Shown: piece by piece, positions 1 through 12,100 of the stretch
How the letters are laid out: the number at the start of each line of letters is the position of its first letter
Numbering within the stretch: the stretch's first letter is position 1
NCBI RefSeq assembly: GCF_900107585.1
Contig: NZ_FNQM01000005.1
Location: 1 to 64,000 of the forward strand
Reading direction: 5' to 3'
Source of the DNA: Rubrimonas cliftonensis
Lineage (GTDB): Bacteria > Pseudomonadota > Alphaproteobacteria > Rhodobacterales > Rhodobacteraceae
DNA: 64,000 bases
Notes under the pieces: generated by a model
What the model was told of the DNA's origin: nothing
Databases searched by the model: none
Seen by the model: only the letters and a program-made list of their open reading frames with translations
Translations under genes and position numbers: made by a program

Positions 1-716
1 GAATTCTCGCCGATCGGCTCGCCGAGGTGCGTGGTCTGCTCGGGATCGACCAGCATCTCCTCGTCGGGGCCCATCGAGTAGGCGCGCCAGACGCGCTCGC
101 CGGTGTTCATGTCATAGGCCGTGGTGTGGCCGCGCACGCCGAACTCGCCGCCGGAGATGCCGACGATGATCTTGTCCTTCACCGGCAGCACGGTGGCGGT
201 GTTGGTCTCGCCGACGGAGGGGTCGCCGTTCACGGCGGTCCAGACTACGCGGCCCGACTTGGCGTCGAGCGCGACGAGGGTGGTGTCAGCCTGATGGAGG
301 AAGATCTTGCCGTCGGCGTAGGCGGGGCCGCGGTTGACGGTGTCACAGCACATGACCGCGATGACGTCCGGGTCCTGCTTCGGCTCGTACCTCCAGATGA
401 TCTTGCCGTCGTTGTTCAGATCGAGGGCGTAGACCTTGTTCGGGAACGGCGAGTGGACGTACATGATGTCGCCGATGACCAGAGGGCCGCCCTCATGGCC
501 GCGCAGCACGCCGGTCGAGAACGACCATGCGACCTGGAGATCGCCTACGTTGTCGCGATTGATCTGGGTCAGCTTGGAGTAGCGGGTGTTGGCGTAGTCG
601 CCGGTCTGGAGAACCCAGCCGTTCGGGTTCGAGCTAAGCGTCGTGACGCTGTCGTTGGCGATGGCCGGCGCGGCGAGCATGGTGCCGGCGAGCAGAGCAG
701 CTGTGAGCTTTTTCAT
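1..716 (-). CDS. xoxF: PQQ-dependent methanol dehydrogenase, XoxF-type, N-terminal part
   Basis: Periplasmic quinoprotein that oxidises methanol (XoxF enzymes use a lanthanide with PQQ). The window holds the first 238 codons; the rest lies beyond the left edge. The start at 716 has a GGAGG box and is followed by a Sec signal peptide ([20 protein letters not shown]). The mature part shows the family hallmarks [25 protein letters not shown], the vicinal disulfide motif CCDTVNRG that stacks on PQQ, and [12 protein letters not shown]. The wording is closer to XoxF than to MxaF as I recall them, but the Asp that separates lanthanide from calcium enzymes is outside the window. It lies downstream of the relay metallohydrolase and formaldehyde-oxidation genes on the same strand, with a 307-nt leader of its own. 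The reading frame is intact. Confidence 0.88.
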   Translation of the reverse strand, partial: MKKLTAALLAGTMLAAPAIANDSVTTLSSNPNGWVLQTGDYANTRYSKLTQINRDNVGDLQVAWSFSTGVLRGHEGGPLVIGDIMYVHSPFPNKVYALDLNNDGKIIWRYEPKQDPDVIAVMCCDTVNRGPAYADGKIFLHQADTTLVALDAKSGRVVWTAVNGDPSVGETNTATVLPVKDKIIVGISGGEFGVRGHTTAYDMNTGERVWRAYSMGPDEEMLVDPEQTTHLGEPIGEN

Positions 717-1023
717 TGTTCCTCCATGGGGCGGACTCCCGAGATTCCGCCGCGCCCGTTGGCGCCTTTCGGCGCATGTTCGGGCATTCATTTGTTCGAC
801 GACTCTTGCCGCCAGAGCTCATGAGCGTTCCCTGAGACGCTCTCTCACTCTTTTCTCAAGATAGCCGGCTAGCGCTCGGATGCAAGATGGATCAAGCCTG
901 CTTTTAGCAACTTTTTTGCTCAAAAAGGCGCTTACGGATCAGACAAAAGCGTACACCCGAACGGGTGATGACGAGGCGCCGCAGGGAGGCCGCTTCGGCG
1001 CACGCGCTTTCGGCGCCCGAGGT
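717..1023 (-). promoter_or_regulatory. 307-nt gap upstream of xoxF, probable promoter region
   Basis: No gene is supported here. Seen on the minus strand: a small hairpin CACCC/GGGTG (954-967) followed a few bases later by TTTT, which could be a weak terminator for the metallohydrolase gene. There is also an AT-rich imperfect inverted repeat, TTTTAGCAA (902-910) against TTGCTcAAAA (916-925), unusual in this GC-rich sequence. An operator or promoter role for xoxF is inference; no clear -35/-10 pair could be fixed. Confidence 0.35.
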
Positions 1024-2055
1024 CTATTCCCACTCGAGCTGCTGGTAGGCCGCGGTCGCGTTGCGCGTGTTGAACGCGTCGAAGAGCAGCCAGCCGTCGC
1101 GGGCGCCCTGTCCGATTCGCTCGGTGGCGCCGAGCATCGGCTCTCCGGCGGCGATCGCCGCGCGGGTGTCCGCGATGAGCGTGTCGAGATAGCCGGTGAT
1201 CGGGCCGGCCGCGTCGGGCCACGCCGCCGCGGCTGGGCCATGGCCGGGAACGACGCGCTTGGCGGGCGCCTCGACCAGCGCCGCGAGCTCCCTGCGCCAG
1301 CCGAGCAGCGATCCGTCGAGCGCGGGGACATGCCCCATGAAGAGCAGGTCGCCGAGAAACAACGTTCCGGTCTCGATGTCGCGGACGCTCAGATCGTTGT
1401 CGGTATGCGCGACTGGATGCGCGCGCAGGACGAGCGTGCGGCCGCCGAGGTCGATCTCGCGCGTCGTCGCCACGCCCTCGTCGGGCGACACGATGCGCGC
1501 GTCCTCGAAGGCCGGGCCGAGAAGCCGCGACATCGCCGCCATGTAGGTCTGCGCGCGCGCCGCGAGGGCGGGGCCGAGCCGTTCGGCGCCTGTGACGCGC
1601 GCGCCGGCGTCGACGAAGACGCCGGCGCCGAGCACATGGTCGGGGTGCATGTGCGTGAGGATCAGCCAGCGCACCGGCAGGTCGGTGCGGGCGCGGATCT
1701 CGGCGAGCAGGCTCCGCGCCACGCCGGGCGCGCCGCCGGCGTCGATCACCGCCACGGCCTCCCCGCCGATGACGAAGCCGGCGTTGGAGACGTCGCCGCC
1801 GTTTGCGGCCTCCGGCTCCTCATGGCGTCCGCGATGGACGAAGACGCCCGGCGCGATTTCGGTGACGGTGAAGCCGGGCGTCTCGCCGACCGGAACGCAG
1901 GGCCATTCCTGCGCCTGCTCAGCCCGCGGCAGGGCGGCGACGGCCGCATCCGCTGCGGCGACGCAGGCGGCGCGGTCGCCGCCGCCCGGCAGGCGCTCCA
2001 TGCGGCACGCGCCGGGGTCGGCGGCCATGCAGACGGTCAGCAGAACCTCCCACAT
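1024..2055 (-). CDS. Quinoprotein relay system zinc metallohydrolase (MBL fold)
   Basis: Metallo-beta-lactamase-fold hydrolase of the group found beside PQQ alcohol dehydrogenases (quinoprotein relay system metallohydrolases); its substrate is not established. The 343-residue protein has the zinc motif THMHPDH, a downstream His (AHPVAHTDNDL), Asp in FLGDLLF, and PGHGP as the last ligand region. Residues 1-55 are a separate Cys-containing segment with Cys spacing and a W-x-C end much like the small protein encoded at 4234-4449. The start at 2055 has an AGGAGG box. It lies 18 nt after frmB on the same strand and upstream of xoxF, so it is probably transcribed with the formaldehyde genes. No clear signal peptide. 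Confidence 0.85.
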   Translation of the reverse strand: MWEVLLTVCMAADPGACRMERLPGGGDRAACVAAADAAVAALPRAEQAQEWPCVPVGETPGFTVTEIAPGVFVHRGRHEEPEAANGGDVSNAGFVIGGEAVAVIDAGGAPGVARSLLAEIRARTDLPVRWLILTHMHPDHVLGAGVFVDAGARVTGAERLGPALAARAQTYMAAMSRLLGPAFEDARIVSPDEGVATTREIDLGGRTLVLRAHPVAHTDNDLSVRDIETGTLFLGDLLFMGHVPALDGSLLGWRRELAALVEAPAKRVVPGHGPAAAAWPDAAGPITGYLDTLIADTRAAIAAGEPMLGATERIGQGARDGWLLFDAFNTRNATAAYQQLEWE

Positions 2056-2073
2056 GGGCCGCCTCCTGTCAGG

Positions 2074-2898
2074 TCAGAGCCGCTCGGCGTGCCAGCGGAC
2101 ATGGTCCTCCATGAAGGAGGCGACGAAGTAGTAGCTGTGGTCGTAGCCGGTCTGCATGCGGAACACGCTCGGGGTGCGGGTTTCCGCCAGCGCCCCGGCC
2201 AGCGCCTCGGGCTTCAGCAGGTCGAGGAACTGGTCCGACGCGCCCTGGTCCACGAGGATGTCGCCGTCCCAGCCGGTCTCGCGCAGCAGCAGCGTGCTGT
2301 CATGGGGCGCCCAGGCGCTCTCGTCGGCCCCGAGATAGGCGCCGAGCTGCTTGCGGCCCCAGTCGCTCGCCGTGGGGTGCGCGATCGGCGCGAAGGCCGA
2401 GAGCGAGCGGAACAGCTCGGGGTTCGACAGCGCCAGCGTGATCGCGCCGTGCCCGCCCATCGAGTGCCCCGACACGCCCATGCGGTCGGTCTCGATGGGG
2501 AACTCCGACGCGACCAGCCCGGTCAGCTCGTCGACGATGTAGCTGCGCATCTGGAAATGCGGCTTCCAGGGCTCCTCGGTCGCATCGACGTAGAAGCCGG
2601 CGCCCTGGCCGAGATCATAGGCGTCGTCGTTGGCGACGCCCTCGCCGCGCGGCGAGGTGTCGGGGAAGACGAGCGCCAAGCCCTCCTGCGCCGCCCAGCC
2701 CTGCGCGCCCGCCTTGGTCATGGCGTTCTCATGGGTGCAGGTGAGGCCCGACAGCCACCACAGGCACGGCACCGGGCCGAACTTCGCCGCCGGCGGGAGA
2801 TAGACCGCGAAGGTCATCTCGCAGTTCGTGATTTTCGACATGTGCTTGTAGACGCCCTGGACGCCTTCGAAGCTGCGGTTCTCCGAGACTTTCTCCAT
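2074..2898 (-). CDS. frmB: S-formylglutathione hydrolase
   Basis: Cytosolic esterase that hydrolyses S-formylglutathione to formate and glutathione, the second step of glutathione-linked formaldehyde oxidation. The 274-residue protein has the esterase D family layout: WWLSGLTCTHENAM (oxyanion region), the nucleophile elbow GHSMGGHGA, and a late catalytic His in TGYDHSYYF. The start at 2898 (MEKVSENRSF) is preferred to upstream alternatives because it has a GGGGAGAG box and matches the family N-terminus. It lies downstream of frmA on the same strand, but an intrinsic terminator sits between them, 32 nt before this start. Confidence 0.95.
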   Translation of the reverse strand: MEKVSENRSFEGVQGVYKHMSKITNCEMTFAVYLPPAAKFGPVPCLWWLSGLTCTHENAMTKAGAQGWAAQEGLALVFPDTSPRGEGVANDDAYDLGQGAGFYVDATEEPWKPHFQMRSYIVDELTGLVASEFPIETDRMGVSGHSMGGHGAITLALSNPELFRSLSAFAPIAHPTASDWGRKQLGAYLGADESAWAPHDSTLLLRETGWDGDILVDQGASDQFLDLLKPEALAGALAETRTPSVFRMQTGYDHSYYFVASFMEDHVRWHAERL

Positions 2899-2930
2899 CT
2901 CGCGCTCTCCCCAGATGTGATGCTGACATG

Positions 2931-2965
2931 AAAAAGGGACCTCCGCCATGCTCGGCGGAGGTCCC
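2931..2965 (-). terminator. Rho-independent terminator between frmA and frmB
   Basis: A perfect 12-bp stem GGGACCTCCGCC/GGCGGAGGTCCC (2936-2947 and 2954-2965) with a 6-nt loop is followed on the minus strand by five Ts (2935-2931). It starts 18 nt past the frmA stop and ends 32 nt before the frmB start codon, leaving almost no room for a separate frmB promoter. It therefore probably acts as a leaky terminator that sets the frmA:frmB ratio, or an attenuator. Confidence 0.85.
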
Positions 2966-2983
2966 TTCATGGCGTTGCGAAGA

Positions 2984-4114
<1,131 letters not shown>

Positions 4115-4233
4115 GGCGATTTCCCCCTCAGGATCGTGGATGCACGCATGCCGTGCACGCAGGTTCGCGACGAACCCTAGGGGCAGCTTTGCGCGGCGCC
4201 AAGCAAGTTCACACGCGCGTCATCGTCGCGCCC

Positions 4234-4449
4234 TCAGATCACCTCATCGGGTGATGTGAATCCGCAACGCCATGATTTAACTTCCCATTTACGATTGAGC
4301 TGCTGCCACAGCGCGATCTCGCGAACCGAGTAGTACACGCACAGCTGCGGGTCGCCGCCCTGCACGGTGATGCGCACGCGATGGTCCCTGCACTCCGCCG
4401 GCGCAGCGAGGAGGCAGGCTGTCACGATCATTTCAAGCGCGCCGTTCAT
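4234..4449 (-). CDS. Small Cys-containing protein resembling the metallohydrolase N-terminus
   Basis: A 71-residue protein of unknown function. The start at 4449 is chosen for its GGGAGAA box; an in-frame start 8 codons upstream has none. It contains four Cys, reads VTACLLAAPAECRDHRV near the start and ends ...VKSWRCGF. The first 55 residues of the metallohydrolase at 1024-2055 show the same pattern (VTVCMAADPGACRMERL ... EWPC), so the two look like separate and fused copies of one small domain. Similar stand-alone proteins are, as I recall, common in Rhodobacterales. It is divergent from the secreted-protein gene at 4542 and upstream of frmA. No signal peptide or membrane segment. Confidence 0.65.
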   Translation of the reverse strand: MNGALEMIVTACLLAAPAECRDHRVRITVQGGDPQLCVYYSVREIALWQQLNRKWEVKSWRCGFTSPDEVI

Positions 4450-4541
4450 GGCGTTCTCCCTTCGAAGGTCCACCCTTGCAATTCATCAGCGTCGGAAACT
4501 AGCGTCGCCCACGAATGATGCAAAAACAAATGGAGGAAATC

Positions 4542-5153
4542 ATGCGCACCGTTCTGGCGCTCGCCTCGCTTGCGCTGATTGTTGCGCATGGCGGCCCTTC
4601 CGCCGCCGCTGAGCCGGTGGACCTGCTTTTCAACACGCCGCACATGGCGGAAGTCGCGCCGGGGCGGACGTTGCGCTACGACCATGACCGCGCGTCCGAC
4701 CCCGCGCTGGGGATCGGGCCCGACCTCGACGCCGTCATCGCAGTGGAGACCGGCGACGGCCGCGCGACCCGTTTCGTGATGGACGCCGACGGCGCTCCGC
4801 GTGGTTTCGACGTCAGCGAGGGCGTGCCGGGCAATCCGCTGCTGGCCGTGTTTCTGGAGAACACGCTGCGGGCGTCGGCCAAGGCGACCGGCGGCAGCCC
4901 GTTCTACCTGCGCAACCGGATGCGGGAGGCGCTGGCCGACCGGCTCGAGACCGTCGAGCAGGACCATGTGTTCGCAATGCGCCCGTTCGCCGGCGACGCC
5001 AACGCGACGCGGCTAGGCGATTTCGAGCAGCTCGTGATGACCTTCGAGGTGTCGGTGGACGCGCCGGGGATGCTGGTCGCGCTGAGCGCCCAGGCGGGCC
5101 CCGACGAGGCCCCGGTCTACAGAGAGGAGATCCGCCTTGAAACGACCGACTAG
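4542..5153 (+). CDS. Secreted protein of unknown function in the C1 cluster
   Basis: A 203-residue protein I do not recognise. The start at 4542 follows a GGAGGAA box; a nearer-promoter ATG nine codons upstream lacks one. It begins with a clear Sec signal peptide (MRTVLALASLALIVAHG, cleavage probably after SAAA). The mature part is acidic, without Cys or membrane segments, and contains DLLFNTPHMAEVAPG and LRYDHDRASDP. It shares its last 17 nt with the next secreted-protein gene, so they are an operon and probably act in the same compartment. Position beside methanol and formaldehyde oxidation suggests a periplasmic role linked to the quinoprotein, but that is inference from context only. Confidence 0.72.
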   Translation: MRTVLALASLALIVAHGGPSAAAEPVDLLFNTPHMAEVAPGRTLRYDHDRASDPALGIGPDLDAVIAVETGDGRATRFVMDADGAPRGFDVSEGVPGNPLLAVFLENTLRASAKATGGSPFYLRNRMREALADRLETVEQDHVFAMRPFAGDANATRLGDFEQLVMTFEVSVDAPGMLVALSAQAGPDEAPVYREEIRLETTD

Positions 5154-5508
5154 AACGCGCGTCGCCGCCGCGTCGCTCGCCGCCGCCCTCGCCGCCGGAC
5201 TGCACTCGGGGGCCGCGCTGGCGCAGGCCGTCAACGACTACCCGACCGCGGTGCGCGCCGACTACGTGTTCGGCTGCATGGCGGCGAACGGCTCCGACGC
5301 CGAGACGCTGCAGAAATGCGCCTGCTCCGTCGATCACATCGCGGGGATCCTGCCCTACGAGGCCTATGTCAACGCCGAGACCGTCCTGCGCACGGTGATG
5401 GTGACGGGCGAGCGCGTCGCGGCCTTCCGCGGCTCCGCCCGGCATCAGGAGATGGTGGCCGATCTGCGCCGCGCGCAGGCCGAGGCCGACATGGTCTGCT
5501 TCCAGTAG
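5137..5508 (+). CDS. Small secreted four-Cys protein, unknown function
   Basis: A 123-residue protein with an Arg-rich N-region and a long hydrophobic signal peptide ending ALAQA. The start is TTG at 5137, supported by a GAGGAG box 7 nt upstream and by the signal peptide beginning there; the first internal ATG would remove it. The mature part holds four Cys (FGCMA, KCACS and a C-terminal VCFQ), suggesting two periplasmic disulfides, and the phrase ILPYEAYVNAETV. It overlaps the preceding secreted-protein gene by 17 nt. Homologues near PQQ dehydrogenases are familiar to me from Rhodobacterales but have no known function. Confidence 0.7.
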   Translation: MKRPTRTRVAAASLAAALAAGLHSGAALAQAVNDYPTAVRADYVFGCMAANGSDAETLQKCACSVDHIAGILPYEAYVNAETVLRTVMVTGERVAAFRGSARHQEMVADLRRAQAEADMVCFQ

Positions 5509-5653
5509 GCCGCCCCTCGCGCGGCCCGGCCCTGCGGCCCGTCAGGGGGGCCGTCTGCCCGGTCGGTTCGTCAAGCGGATGGCGCGGCGCCGCAGCATCG
5601 GCTAAGAGCGCCCCGGGCCGCCATCTGGGCCGGACAGTTCGGGAGCGCCGCAG

Positions 5654-7455
<1,802 letters not shown>

Positions 7456-7474
<19 letters not shown>

Positions 7475-7514
7475 TCCGCGACGCTTCGCATCTTGCAATG
7501 CAGAGTGCGAAGCG
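7456..7514 (+). repeat. Three alternating inverted copies of GCGAAGCG at the typA 3' end
   Basis: GCGAAGCG (7456-7463), CGCTTCGCA (7482-7490) and TGCGAAGCG (7506-7514) are one octamer in +, - and + orientation. The middle copy can pair with either neighbour, giving two mutually exclusive hairpins; the second has a perfect 9-bp stem. The first copy lies in the last codons of typA. No T-run follows, so this may be a factor-dependent 3' end or a repetitive extragenic element rather than a classical terminator. Confidence 0.6.
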
Positions 7515-7673
7515 GGTCGGCTGACAGGGCCGGAACCTGGCGACATCGCGTCGCTCGCCAGGCCGCACCCGCGGGGCGCGAGTTATCGCCCCGGAACTCA
7601 ACCGTATGCGAATGAAGGGGTTTTTCGCCGGGTCGGGCGAAAATAGGGCGTGAATGCGGCGCGCGGCGCGCAA

Positions 7674-7691
7674 CTGGCACGGCCCTTGCGA
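7674..7691 (+). promoter_or_regulatory. Sigma-54-type -24/-12 promoter before the HTH regulator
   Basis: CTGGCACGGCCCTTGCGA fits the sigma-54 consensus TGGCAC-N5-TTGC exactly in sequence and spacing (TGGCAC at 7675, TTGC at 7686); only the final base is G rather than A/T. Transcription would start near 7701, 27 nt before the ATG at 7728. No activator site could be assigned. In a genome this GC-rich a chance match is possible, but position and spacing are right. Confidence 0.6.
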
Positions 7692-7727
7692 CTGTCGATC
7701 TGCAATCGCCAGTTGGAGGGCCAGATT

Positions 7728-8093
7728 ATGAAACATCCTGTTGACGTGCACGTTGGTAAGCGCGTCCGTCACCGTCGCTGGATGCTCGGCATGACCCAGC
7801 AGCAGCTCGCCGAGAAGGTCGGCATCAAGTTCCAGCAGATCCAGAAGTACGAGACCGGGATGAACCGCATCTCGGCCTCCCGTCTCTGGGACATCGCGGA
7901 TGCGATGGACGTGAACATCGGCTTCTTCTTCGAGGGCGTCGACGGCGAGGAGGCCGCGGAGACGATGATGGAGCACGCCGGCGGCGACATCATGGCCGAC
8001 CGCGAGGCGATCGAGCTGGTGCGCAGCTACAACGCCATCCCCGAGGAGCAGCGCAAGCGCCTGTTCGACCTCGCCCGCGTGCTGAGCGCCTGA
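7728..8093 (+). CDS. XRE-family helix-turn-helix regulator
   Basis: A 121-residue DNA-binding regulator. The N-terminal XRE/Cro-type HTH (residues about 8-65) reads VGKRVRHRRWMLGMTQQQLAE, then KFQQIQKYETGMNRISASRLW, a very conserved alphaproteobacterial form. The acidic C-terminal half (EGVDGEEAAETMMEHAGG) has no recognised ligand domain. The start at 7728 is fixed by a GGAGGG box and the family N-terminus (MKHPVDVHVGKR); longer in-frame starts run through the promoter. It is a single gene behind a sigma-54-like promoter, which suggests nitrogen or other enhancer-dependent control. Its targets cannot be read from the sequence. Confidence 0.9.
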   Translation: MKHPVDVHVGKRVRHRRWMLGMTQQQLAEKVGIKFQQIQKYETGMNRISASRLWDIADAMDVNIGFFFEGVDGEEAAETMMEHAGGDIMADREAIELVRSYNAIPEEQRKRLFDLARVLSA

Positions 8094-8216
8094 TCGCACG
8101 AAGACCCTCGCCGGGCGCCGCGCGCCCGGCCGCCCTCCGCGCGCATTGACCTGCGCGCGGACGCGCGCCACCACTGACGCCTCAAGCGCGATGCGCAGCA
8201 GCCGACGTGAGCGCCG

Positions 8217-9050
8217 ATGACAGCCGATGCGCCTTCACCCGTTCCGCAGGCGATGCTCGACGCGCTCGTCGCAGCGGCGCATGCGGTGGCAGACGCTGCG
8301 CGACCCGTCACTCTTCGGTGGTTCCGCGCGCCCGCCCTCGCCGTCGACGACAAGGCCGAGCCCGGCGCCTTCGACCCGGTGACGGTCGCGGACCGTGACG
8401 CCGAGGCGGCCATGCGCGCCGTCCTGACGCGGCTCCGTCCCGAGGACGGCGTGATCGGCGAGGAGAGCGGCGCCACCGCAGGCCGCAGCGGTTTCACCTG
8501 GGTGCTCGACCCGATCGACGGCACCCGCGCCTTCATCGCCGGCGCGCCGACATGGGGCGTGCTCGTCGCCGCCAGCGACGGCGTGCGCCCGGTCGTCGGC
8601 GTGATCGACCAGCCCTTCACCGGCGAGCGGTTCGAGGGCGTCGTCAGCGGCGCCATGCGCGTGGCGCGCTGGACGCGGGGCGACGAGCGGCGCGCCCTGG
8701 CGACGCGCCCCTGCGCCCGTCTGGAAGATGCGACGCTGCTCTCGACCTATCCCGAGATCGGCGACGCGGCTGAGTCGGCCGCCTTCGACGCGGTGCGGCG
8801 GCGGGTGCGCCTGACGCGCTTCGGGCTCGACTGCACCGGCTACGCGCTGGTCGCGCTGGGCTGCGCGGATCTCGTGATCGAGGCTGGCCTCCAGCCCTAC
8901 GACGTGCAGGCGGTGATCCCCGTCGTCGAAGGGGCGGGCGGCGTGATCACCGGCTGGAAGGGCGAGCCCTGCGCACAGGGCGGGCGCGTCGTGGCCGCGG
9001 GCGACCCCCGCGTTCACGACGCCGCGCTGGAGATCCTTTCGCGCGCCTGA
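8217..9050 (+). CDS. hisN: Inositol monophosphatase-family phosphatase, probable histidinol-phosphatase
   Basis: Magnesium-dependent phosphatase of the IMPase fold. Many alphaproteobacterial members of this subgroup dephosphorylate histidinol phosphate (HisN); inositol phosphate or PAP are alternatives. The 277-residue protein has the metal-site motifs FDPVTVADRDAE, GEE (IGEESG), the signature WVLDPIDGTRAF, and the late motif LQPYDVQAVIPVVEGAGG. The start at 8217 has no strong ribosome site; nearby alternatives are no better. It is a single gene, convergent with putA across a 138-nt gap that holds only a GC-rich inverted repeat (about 9138-9169). Confidence 0.82.
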   Translation: MTADAPSPVPQAMLDALVAAAHAVADAARPVTLRWFRAPALAVDDKAEPGAFDPVTVADRDAEAAMRAVLTRLRPEDGVIGEESGATAGRSGFTWVLDPIDGTRAFIAGAPTWGVLVAASDGVRPVVGVIDQPFTGERFEGVVSGAMRVARWTRGDERRALATRPCARLEDATLLSTYPEIGDAAESAAFDAVRRRVRLTRFGLDCTGYALVALGCADLVIEAGLQPYDVQAVIPVVEGAGGVITGWKGEPCAQGGRVVAAGDPRVHDAALEILSRA

Positions 9051-9188
9051 GCGTCACCCTCGCCCGCACCCCGCGCATCGGCCCCAGCGTCAACCGCGCG
9101 GCCGTGCGTCCACCGTGGCGCGCGCCCAAGCCGCGGCCCGCCCGCCGTCTCGCGAAGGCGAACGGGCGGTCGGGGCGCGCGGCGCGCT

Positions 9189-12100
9189 TCAGGCGGCGGC
9201 GGCCAGCAGCGCGGCGTCGCCGCCGGCGGCGGTCAGGTCCACGCTCACGACCCGCTCCACCGCATAGAGACTGGCCGCGTCGCCCGCCGTGACAAGCGGC
9301 GTCAGCGCTCCCTTGCGCGCTGCCATGGCGCCGCGCACGGCCTCCGCAGGCCCGTCCCAGCCGACGCAGGCGACGGCGGTCTCGGCGAAGACCTCCGGCG
9401 GCGGCGTCCCGTCAAGCGCCGCGACCGGCGCGACCGCGGCCAGGGCCGCGAGCGCCTGCGTCGCGCCCGGCGCGACGGCGAGCACGGCGCAGCCCATCGC
9501 CAGCGCCTTGACCGCCTGCGCCGTCAACGCCTCGGCGTCCGGCCCGAGGCAGAGCGCGACGCCGCGCGGGGCGAGGCGGAGCTGGTTGGCCTCGCCGGTC
9601 GGCCCCGGCAGATCGATCGGCCCCATGTCCACCGCCGCGGCCTCCGCCATGGCGGCGTGGGCCTTGCCGCGCAGCGCGGCGCGCAGCGCGGCGACGCGGT
9701 CTCCGCGCGCCGCCCACGCCGCCGCGCCGGCCTTCTCAAGCCCCGCCAGCGCCGACGCGACCGCCGCCGCAGGCGCCGCCGGAGCGGCCTGCGCGGACTT
9801 CCCGGCGAAGCCCCCCAACCGGAACCGGCGCAGGTAGTGCGGCCCGCCGGCCTTCGGTCCGGTACCCGAGAGGCCCTCGCCGCCGAAGGGCTGCGAGCCC
9901 ACGACCGCGCCGATCTGGTTGCGGTTGACATAGACGTTGCCGACCTTCAGCGCGTCGACCAGCGCCTGCACCCGGCCGTCGATGCGGGTATGCAGCCCGA
10001 AGGTCAGTCCGAAGCCGCGCGCGTTCACCGCCTGGGCGACCTTCAGCGCGTCGCCCTCGAAGGTGGCGACATGCAGCACCGGGCCGAACACCTCGCGGGG
10101 CATGTCGGCGATGGCGTTCACCCGCACCATCGCGGGCCCGGCGAAGCACCCGCCCTGCGGCGGCGCCAGCTTCTTGATCAGCCGCCCCTCCGCCTCGGCC
10201 TGCGCGACATAGCCCTCGATGTCGGCCTGCGCCTCGGCGTCGATCACCGGGCCGGCGTCGACGTCGCGGCCCCAGGGGTCGCCGATGGCGAGCGCGTCCA
10301 TCGCGCCCTCGATCATCTCGATCAGGCCCTTCGCGATGTCCTTCTGGACGTAGAGCACGCGCAGCGCCGAGCAGCGCTGGCCGGCGCTCTGGAAGGCGCT
10401 CGCCACGATGTCGCGCACCGCCTGTTCGGGCAGCGCCGTGCTGTCGACGAGCATCGCGTTGAGCCCGCCGGTCTCCGCGATCAGCATCGCCGCCGGCGCC
10501 GTCTTCGCGAGCTGGCGCTCGATGGCCTTCGCCGTGTCGGTCGAGCCGGTGAAGCAGACGCCGGCGATGCGCGGGTCGGCGGTCAGCGCCGCGCCGACGG
10601 TCGGGCCGTCGCCGAGCGCTAGCCTCAGCGCGTCGGCCGGCACGCCCGCCGCATGCAGCAGAGCGACGGCGCGGGCGGCGACCAGCGGCGTCTGCTCCGC
10701 AGGCTTGGCGACCACCGCGTTGCCGGTGACGAGCGCGGCGGCGACCTGCCCGCTGAAGATCGCGAGCGGGAAGTTCCACGGCGAGACGCAGACGATCACG
10801 CCCCGCGCGCTCGTCCCGGCCTCGGCCTCCGCGGCCTGCGCCGCGTAGTAGCGCAGGAAGTCCACCGCCTCGCGCAGCTCGGCCACCGCGTCGAGCGGCG
10901 TCTTGCCGGCCTCGCGCGCCACCAGCGCGAACAGCTCGCCCGCGTTGGCCTCGTAGAGATCGGCGGCGCGGCGGAGCGCCCCGGCGCGCTCGGCGACCGG
11001 CGTCGCGGCCCAGCCCGGCTGGGCGGCCTGCGCGGCGCCGACCGCCGCCGACGCCTCCTCGCCCGTCAGTTCGCGGGCCAAGCCAACCAGATCGTCGGGG
11101 CGGGCTGGATTGCGGAGTTCGCGGGCTTCCCCCGACCCGTCGCCGCCTTCCCAGCGGAACGGCGACGCGAAGGGCGCGCGGGCGGCTTCGTAGGCGGCCC
11201 ATTCGCCAGGGTCGGTCAGATCCCAGCCCTGCGAATTGCGCCGCTCCGCCCCCCACAGCGCGGCGGGCGCCGGGATCAGCGGGTGACGCTCGCCGCCGGT
11301 CTCCGCCACGACCGCTAGCGGGTCGGCGGCGATGGTCTCGGGCGCCACGTCCTCGTCGACGATCTGGTGCACGAAGCTGGAGTTCGCGCCGTTCTCCAGC
11401 AGCCGGCGCACGAGATAGGCGAGCAGGTCGCGGTGGGCGCCGACGGGGGCGTAGATGCGGCAGCGCACGCCCTCGCGCACCCGCAGCGCCTCGTGCAGCG
11501 CCTCGCCCATGCCATGCAGGCGCTGGAATTCGAAGTCCTCGCGCCGGGCGCCCGCCATGCGCAGCACCGCCGCGGCGGAATGGGCGTTGTGGGTGGCGAA
11601 CTGCGGATAGATGCGCTCGCGCATCCCCATGAGCCTGCGCGCGCAGCCCAGATAGTTGGCGTCGGTGTGCGCCTTGCGGGTGAATACGGGATAGTCGGAG
11701 AGTCCCAGCGTCTGCGCCCGGCGGACCTCCGTATCCCAGTAGGCGCCCTTGACGAGCCGCACCATGATGCGCCGGTCGAGCGCCTCGGCGAGCCCGTGGA
11801 GCCAGTCGATCGCGGGCGCGGCGCGCAGGCCATAGGCCTGAACGACGACGCCGAAGCCGTCCCACCCTTTCAGCGACGGGTCGGCGAGCGCGCGGGCGAT
11901 GACGTCGAGGGAGGGCTCCAGCCGGTCGGCCTCCTCCGCGTCGACGTTCAGGCCGACGCCGGCGGCCTTCGCCGCGCGCGCCAGCTCCAGCAGCCGCCCG
12001 GCGAGCGCGGGGCCGGCCTCCGCCATCCGCCCCGCCTCGTAGCGCGGATGCAGCGCGGAGAGCTTCACCGAGAGGCCGGGGTTGGCGCGCACGTCGCCGC

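Noticed and set aside
36-716. Truncated or broken methanol dehydrogenase
   Set aside because: The frame is open to the window edge with normal family sequence; the gene is cut by the window, not damaged.
880-2931. 683-residue plus-strand ORF opposite the metallohydrolase and frmB
   Set aside because: It is antisense to two genes with clear catalytic motifs. Its protein is Arg/Ala/Gly-rich low-complexity sequence typical of GC-rich shadow frames.
9138-9169. GC-rich inverted repeat between hisN and putA as an intrinsic terminator
   Set aside because: Stem of about 7 bp with a long loop and no T-run on either strand; only a weak hairpin can be claimed.
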